Shown piece after piece: positions 60,639 through 64,000 of a stretch of DNA of 64,000 nt. The notes beneath the pieces were generated by a model. That model had not been told where the DNA came from. It did not search any database and saw only the letters and a list, made by a program, of their open reading frames with translations. Source of the stretch: a virus; IMG/VR virus record IMGVR_UViG_3300022752_000032, positions 39,450 through 103,449 of that record; one strand, 5' to 3'. A program made the translations under genes and the position numbers. Position 1 is the stretch's first letter. The number at the start of each line of letters is the position of its first letter.

Positions 60639-61547
60639 GTTAAACTGCTTAGGATAAAAGAGTGTCGTAGTTTTGTAAGCATTGACTAGAGAAGCATTAA
60701 CGCTAGCCAAAACCGCAGTTAGGTTTTCACCCGCAGATAATCTTTTAGTTAGGTAAGTAGCAAAAGCCACAGTTGAGTTAGAAGTTCCAAAAGAAACCTT
60801 TTTATTATCTGAAAGATCAGATGTTGTGTATTTACCATTTACAAAATAATCAACATCAGAGTTGTAGTTAGAAATAGCCATAATTGGATACACCCAACCT
60901 GACACCTCTTTCATGGCATACCTATCCTCAGTTGCGCCCACCGCAATCGCTTGTGGGATACAAGCAGGGTAGTCAATCTTGGTAGAGCCACCATTACCAA
61001 CCGCAATAGCAACAGGTATTCCTGAAGCCATTAAGTTAGTAATTTGTGTTTGTAGGTTTCCAACTATCGGACACTCAGTTGATTTGTAAGAGTTACCTAG
61101 CGAAATAGAAACCGCACCAACATTTAGTCGTGCCTTATTTGCTTCCACATAATCTAACGCCCAAGAAATTGCTTTGGCTGTGTAAGGATTAGGAACGCCC
61201 TTAGCAGTCATACCAGCAACTCGGATAGAAACAATTTTTACATTTGGATCAACCGCAACCGCAACTGAAGCCATTTGAGTTCCATGACTAAATGAACCAG
61301 CAGTTGTCATAGCAGGAGTAATCTTTGATGCACCAGCACCAATCATTTGTGAGAAGCCATTTGGACATCTATTAAACTCAACGAAGCATGCCTCATCTAT
61401 GACCGCACTTTTAGCCCAAGCCAAATCTGTATTTATGCCTGAGTCAATAATTACTAAAGTTTTTTCTCCAACTGCACTCGCAGTTTGAGTTGGAAGTAGA
61501 GTTGCTGATATCGCAACTACTATAAGTATAATTTTATTTTTTGTCAT
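60624..61547 (-). CDS. Secreted subtilisin-like serine protease
   Basis: 307 aa. N-terminal signal peptide (residues 1-25, ends TASA). Catalytic Asp35 (VIIDSGI), His88 (SHGTQM), oxyanion Asn185 (AVGNGG), Ser256 (FGTSNSTVAFA). Triad complete; the usual Pro after the Ser motif is Val. Length near a compact S8. ATG shares bases with the stop of the zinc microprotein (ATGA). A secreted S8 protease is unusual for a phage. Confidence 0.88.
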   Translation of the reverse strand: MTKNKIILIVVAISATLLPTQTASAVGEKTLVIIDSGINTDLAWAKSAVIDEACFVEFNRCPNGFSQMIGAGASKITPAMTTAGSFSHGTQMASVAVAVDPNVKIVSIRVAGMTAKGVPNPYTAKAISWALDYVEANKARLNVGAVSISLGNSYKSTECPIVGNLQTQITNLMASGIPVAIAVGNGGSTKIDYPACIPQAIAVGATEDRYAMKEVSGWVYPIMAISNYNSDVDYFVNGKYTTSDLSDNKKVSFGTSNSTVAFATYLTKRLSAGENLTAVLASVNASLVNAYKTTTLFYPKQFNLTNS

Positions 61548-61723
61548 TTGCTTAATACCAATCTTTGTCCTAGTCCTAATCCCAGCCCCTTGCCAAGACT
61601 TTCAAAACAAGACTGACACATATTTGCCCACGCTGAGCCAAGTATTGTCTGTCCATCATAATTTGCAACCTGTCCGCAAAAATCGCAGTTAGGTAAATTA
61701 GCCACCCTTACTTCCTTAGACAT
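61544..61723 (-). CDS. 59-aa zinc-ribbon protein
   Basis: CDFCGQ ... CQSCFE: two CxxC pairs. Overlaps the subtilase start by four bases and the next gene upstream by eight. Confidence 0.62.
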   Translation of the reverse strand: MSKEVRVANLPNCDFCGQVANYDGQTILGSAWANMCQSCFESLGKGLGLGLGQRLVLSK

Positions 61724-62033
61724 TTAGTTCCCTTGCGCTATCTGCCATTGCTTTGGCATCAACTAGATTATTCCAGTCTTCATCTCTAATGTCAAGTAAG
61801 AATTCCATTGGTTCAGAACTTCCACCAACACTAGCCAGCACAGACGCTCTGTGATGAATGATGTCTTTGTTCGTATGACCTTTGTGGTCTTGGACAACCA
61901 TTTCTAAAACATGGATGCCATTAGTACTGAAGTTGTGCGACTTCTCGGGATACTGATTGAAGTTGAGCATTTTTGCGGTATCGATCAGCCTTTTTAGAGT
62001 TTTCGAGTTTACTGCTTTGTATTCGTTTGTCAT
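61716..62033 (-). CDS. Hypothetical protein, 105 aa, leaderless
   Basis: MTNEYKAVNSKTLKRLIDTA ... AMADSARELNV. Helical. TATAAT lies six bases before the ATG, so the mRNA is probably leaderless. Confidence 0.72.
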   Translation of the reverse strand: MTNEYKAVNSKTLKRLIDTAKMLNFNQYPEKSHNFSTNGIHVLEMVVQDHKGHTNKDIIHHRASVLASVGGSSEPMEFLLDIRDEDWNNLVDAKAMADSARELNV

Positions 62034-62039
62034 AGAAAT

Positions 62040-62069
62040 ATTATAATCACACGATCAAACGTTTGTCAA
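62040..62069 (-). promoter_or_regulatory. Leaderless TTGACA-18-TATAAT promoter
   Basis: TTGACA (62064-62069), 18-base spacer containing palindrome CAAACGTTTG, TATAAT (62040-62045), six bases to ATG 62033. Confidence 0.78.
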
Positions 62070-62070
62070 A

Positions 62071-62289
62071 TCAATCTTCGATACGGCATTTCTCGTGTTC
62101 ATTCATACAACAGACACAATAGTTCTCATGACCATCATGGGTGCAACATCTATCAGGATCTGCTTTATCTAAACGATTATTTATCCAGCGATTTAATGTG
62201 TCAGCGATTCTATGATCCGACTCGGACGGGATTAATAGTTGTTTCTGTATCTGATTCACTTTGTACGCTATGTACCCAAGAAGTAGCAT
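62071..62289 (-). CDS. Small protein with C-terminal Cys/His cluster
   Basis: About 72 aa from the ATG at 62289 (GGGGA nine bases upstream); it overlaps whiB by 80 bases in another frame. The C-terminus CCTHDGHENYCVCCMNEHEK may bind metal. Start uncertain; a downstream GTG is also possible. Confidence 0.55.
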   Translation of the reverse strand: MLLLGYIAYKVNQIQKQLLIPSESDHRIADTLNRWINNRLDKADPDRCCTHDGHENYCVCCMNEHEKCRIED

Positions 62290-62623
62290 CCGCTTTAATC
62301 CCCGCTTTCTCTGCTCTGTCAATTGATCTCTTAAACTTAACAATAACCATCCGTTCGTCTTCTGTCAAGCCACCCCACACACCGAAGTTCTCGGGCACCG
62401 CTAATGCGTGCTCTAAGCACTCCGTCTTGATAGGGCATGCCGTACATATTTTTTTAGCGGCACTCTCCCGTGCCTGCTTCTCAACACCGCGAAGCATGTC
62501 ATCATTAAAGAACACCGTCGCGTCCACGCCGTTACTTTTGCACAGCGCTTTATCTTGCCAGGACCAGTTACGGGCAGACGGCACTAATGCATCGTTCGGA
62601 TTGAAGACGGGTTCCATAGGCAT
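62210..62623 (-). CDS. whiB: WhiB-family Fe-S transcription factor
   Basis: 137 aa from ATG 62623, or 135 from ATG 62617. Fe-S cysteines: ALC, CTACPIKTEC and GVWGG, the WhiB signature. WhiB-like proteins occur only in actinobacteria and their phages. The promoter at 62630-62659 places transcription at the ATG, so it is likely leaderless. Confidence 0.93.
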   Translation of the reverse strand: MPMEPVFNPNDALVPSARNWSWQDKALCKSNGVDATVFFNDDMLRGVEKQARESAAKKICTACPIKTECLEHALAVPENFGVWGGLTEDERMVIVKFKRSIDRAEKAGIKADATSWVHSVQSESDTETTINPVRVGS

Positions 62624-62629
62624 GCCGTT

Positions 62630-62659
62630 ATGGTAGCAATGGCTCAAGCCGTTTGTCAA
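62630..62659 (-). promoter_or_regulatory. Leaderless whiB promoter
   Basis: TTGACA (62654-62659), 18-base spacer, TACCAT (62630-62635), then six bases to ATG 62623. Confidence 0.68.
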
Positions 62660-62719
62660 CAACCGCTGTACCAAGCCGCTTGCCGATTAAATAACATCTA
62701 AACAATTTTCTGTTTTTAA

Positions 62720-62741
62720 CTTTTGGCAGTGCTGCCAAAAG
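62720..62741. repeat. 10-bp-arm inverted repeat
   Basis: CTTTTGGCAG / CTGCCAAAAG around TG. No T-run on the minus strand. Operator or hairpin. Confidence 0.65.
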
Positions 62742-62843
62742 CTACCCTACCAGTACTGTCAAGCCGTCGAGCCCGTTGAGCTAACCAGGTAGAGATGTAA
62801 ACAACTTCTGTAGATTGTCCTCACAGCTGCTGTACCAGGCCGC

Positions 62844-62895
62844 TTTTTTACTTTTTGCTATCCAGAGCTCCGCCGAGCTAGAAAGATGAGAACAA
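62844..62895 (-). repeat. Composite intergenic repeat, site D
   Basis: TTGTTC box (5' T 62895) and TAGCAAAAAGTAAAAAA (5' T 62860), spacing 35. Confidence 0.75.
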
Positions 62896-63062
62896 TTTCT
62901 TGATGTGCGGCTTCTATTTAATTTTCTGAGCGTGGAGCTCCAGGAAGAACCCGCATTTGCACACTACGAACAACTTTAGTTTCTACAGCCGCAGATCTCC
63001 AGACCGTAGCATCTATACACAGTTAGAATTAAGGCTGTACGAATCCGTTGAATCCCTGACGC

Positions 63063-63173
63063 TTAGACATCCTCTTCCGTTTGCGTTTTACATCTATGAG
63101 CACCGTCTAACTCTGCACTCTCGTACGACTCCTTACAGAAGTAGCACACCGTCACTATCCGTTCCATGTCCAC
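63063..63173 (-). CDS. 36-aa CxxC...HxxC microprotein
   Basis: VDMERIVTVCYFCKES ... GAHRCKTQ; GTG at 63173 with GGAGG upstream. Same pattern as 47645-47737. Confidence 0.6.
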   Translation of the reverse strand: MDMERIVTVCYFCKESYESAELDGAHRCKTQTEEDV

Positions 63174-63200
63174 AGCGTTACCTCCTATACCCCATGCCGC

Positions 63201-63216
63201 TTTTTACTTTTTGCTC
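63201..63216 (-). repeat. A-rich 16-mer copy
   Basis: AGCAAAAAGTAAAAAG; supplies SKK-stop of the gene at 63204-63386. Confidence 0.65.
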
Positions 63217-63386
63217 TCAATGGCCAAGCCGCTTGTCAACATCTTGATATTGTTTAGAAGTTCGACAGCTTCGTTAGCTCGAGCCGTTACCCGTATGTGT
63301 TCAGCACGAGTTGAGCACAGAACTATGTCCTCCTCAAGCCGCTTTGCCAGGCGAGCCGCTAGTTCTTCTAAGTTGTTTATACTCAT
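63204..63386 (-). CDS. Small coiled-coil protein, 60 aa
   Basis: MSINNLEELAARLAKRLEED ... GLAIESKK. Two heptad helices. ATGA overlap with the TerS-like gene. Stop is made by the A-rich 16-mer. Might be a TerS or capsid partner; unknown. Confidence 0.65.
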   Translation of the reverse strand: MSINNLEELAARLAKRLEEDIVLCSTRAEHIRVTARANEAVELLNNIKMLTSGLAIESKK

Positions 63387-64000
63387 GAGTAGGTTTCTTC
63401 TGAGCTTGCCGCTTCATCCTTTTTCTCAACGGGTGCTATATAGGCACCGTCTTTATCCATCTCTAGTTCAATCATGTGCTGTGCACCAGCGGCCAATCGG
63501 GCAAGCCGTTCTTTAATAACCTCATGTGGACTACGGACCGTTACATCCACGCCGACATCTAACTCCACGCCGCCTCGGACTCCAGCTCGGTCAAGGATCT
63601 CCGTCGATGCTTTTAATCTGACGGGTTCTGATTGGGCAGACTCCATTAGTTCCTCAAGGACATCAACTGCGTAGGGTGCAGATTGCAACAACTTCTGACG
63701 GGCCCGTTCGACATCTGCTCCAGGCCGTCTATTGGTACGAAGGTGGATACGACACAAGCCGTCATCTTTCGGACGCCCGCTACTCCAGAGTAGACATCTC
63801 AAGCCGTCTTGTTTAATGATCCGACATCTATGTGGTTGAGAGGCAGGGGCCCGTTTCGCGGACTTCGGCCCGCCGTTCTCTTGTTCTGCTAGGTAGGCAC
63901 GAGTCGCGCCGATAACCCAAGGGGGTGTGATTCGGCTGGCCTTATCGTCAACGATGAGATCTAGGCCCGTTAAGAAATCTGAGTTGTTGTTATCTGGTTC
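63383..64000 (-). CDS. Terminase-small-subunit-like protein (5' end beyond window)
   Basis: About 205 codons are visible; the frame is open to the window edge. N-terminal part: TPPWVIGATRAYLAEQ, then zinc-type CRIIKQDGLRC ... GLCRIHL. The C-terminal half is helical (RARQKLLQSAPYAVDVLEEL, then RLKASTEILDRAGVRGG), like small-terminase or capsid-associated helix pairs. Acidic end. The CAAGCCGY octamer occurs four times within or beside it. TerS call is by layout only. Confidence 0.5.
   Translation of the reverse strand, partial: EPDNNNSDFLTGLDLIVDDKASRITPPWVIGATRAYLAEQENGGPKSAKRAPASQPHRCRIIKQDGLRCLLWSSGRPKDDGLCRIHLRTNRRPGADVERARQKLLQSAPYAVDVLEELMESAQSEPVRLKASTEILDRAGVRGGVELDVGVDVTVRSPHEVIKERLARLAAGAQHMIELEMDKDGAYIAPVEKKDEAASSEETYS

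Larger units (their letters stand above)
62624..63062. other. Intergenic repeat array
   Basis: About 440 bases with no convincing ORF. Contains the whiB promoter, a 10-bp-arm palindrome (62720-62741), CAAGCCG octamers, AACAA-type boxes at ~62700, 62800, 62890, 62968, and a composite repeat at 62844-62895. Confidence 0.65.

Noticed and set aside
47395-63203. tRNA genes or CRISPR array among the repeat-rich intergenic regions
   Set aside because: No cloverleaf with T-loop/anticodon pattern and no regularly spaced identical repeats with unique spacers; the repeats are short boxes.
62957-63516. Two plus-strand frames (96 and 116 aa)
   Set aside because: They run across the repeat array, the 36-aa zinc gene and the TerS-like gene on the opposite strand; no ribosome site and no recognisable protein pattern.

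Overview
The window is a contiguous piece of a tailed double-stranded DNA phage genome with siphovirus morphology. Evidence for the morphology is a tape-measure gene, a frameshifted tail-assembly chaperone pair, a major tail protein, a Dit-like protein and a ReqiPepy6 gp37-like tail protein, with no contractile-sheath gene seen. The host is very probably an actinobacterium: there is a WhiB-type Fe-S regulator (62210-62623), many small proteins look like actinophage families, and several promoters place the start codon at the predicted transcription start, as on leaderless actinobacterial mRNAs. The DNA is AT-rich, which points to a low-GC (for example freshwater planktonic) actinobacterium rather than Streptomyces or Mycobacterium. 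No tRNA, rRNA, CRISPR array, integrase or transposase was found. Both window edges cut genes (an ATPase on the left, a TerS-like gene on the right), and the large terminase subunit is outside the window.

Layout: all genes but one are on the minus strand, so the window reads right to left. (1) 64.0-62.0 kb: a terminase-small-subunit-like gene, tiny zinc proteins, an array of short repeats, and whiB. (2) 62.0-47.1 kb: an accessory (early-type) region of short genes with many sigma70-like promoters and several terminators. It includes a secreted subtilisin-like protease, a MoxR AAA+ ATPase with a VWA/HEXXH partner, an HslV/proteasome-beta-like peptidase, a TPR-like protein and a DUF3846 protein. 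(3) 47.1-43.6 kb: a dual-specificity phosphatase, a cassette of overlapping tiny membrane/coiled-coil genes (holin candidates), then a membrane-anchored lytic transglycosylase and a peptidoglycan-binding protein. (4) 43.6-42.9 kb: the regulatory switch, holding the only plus-strand gene, its near-consensus promoter, an 11-bp direct repeat and a shared convergent terminator. (5) 42.9-6.2 kb: the virion operon, with portal, Dps ferritin, two giant structural polyproteins (one with a capsid protease, one ending in a kinase-like domain), two capsid-type proteins, head-tail connectors, tail tube, chaperones, tape measure, tail tip and a cysteine-rich fibre, followed by small coiled-coil and zinc genes. 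(6) 5.7-0 kb: replication and recombination, with family A DNA polymerase, RuvC-like resolvase, SNF2 helicase, Cas4-like nuclease and a Sak4-like ATPase.

The most unusual signals are four. First, a composite intergenic repeat: an AAGTTGTT box, then 34-36 bp later the 16-mer AGCAAAAAGTAAAAAA. Second, a strand-biased CAAGCCGY octamer array in and beside the TerS-like gene. Third, a recurring [ILMV]TA[AS] motif in five virion proteins that may mark prohead-protease processing sites. Fourth, a proteolysis/remodelling gene set that is uncommon in phages: proteasome-like peptidase, MoxR-VWA pair and secreted subtilase.
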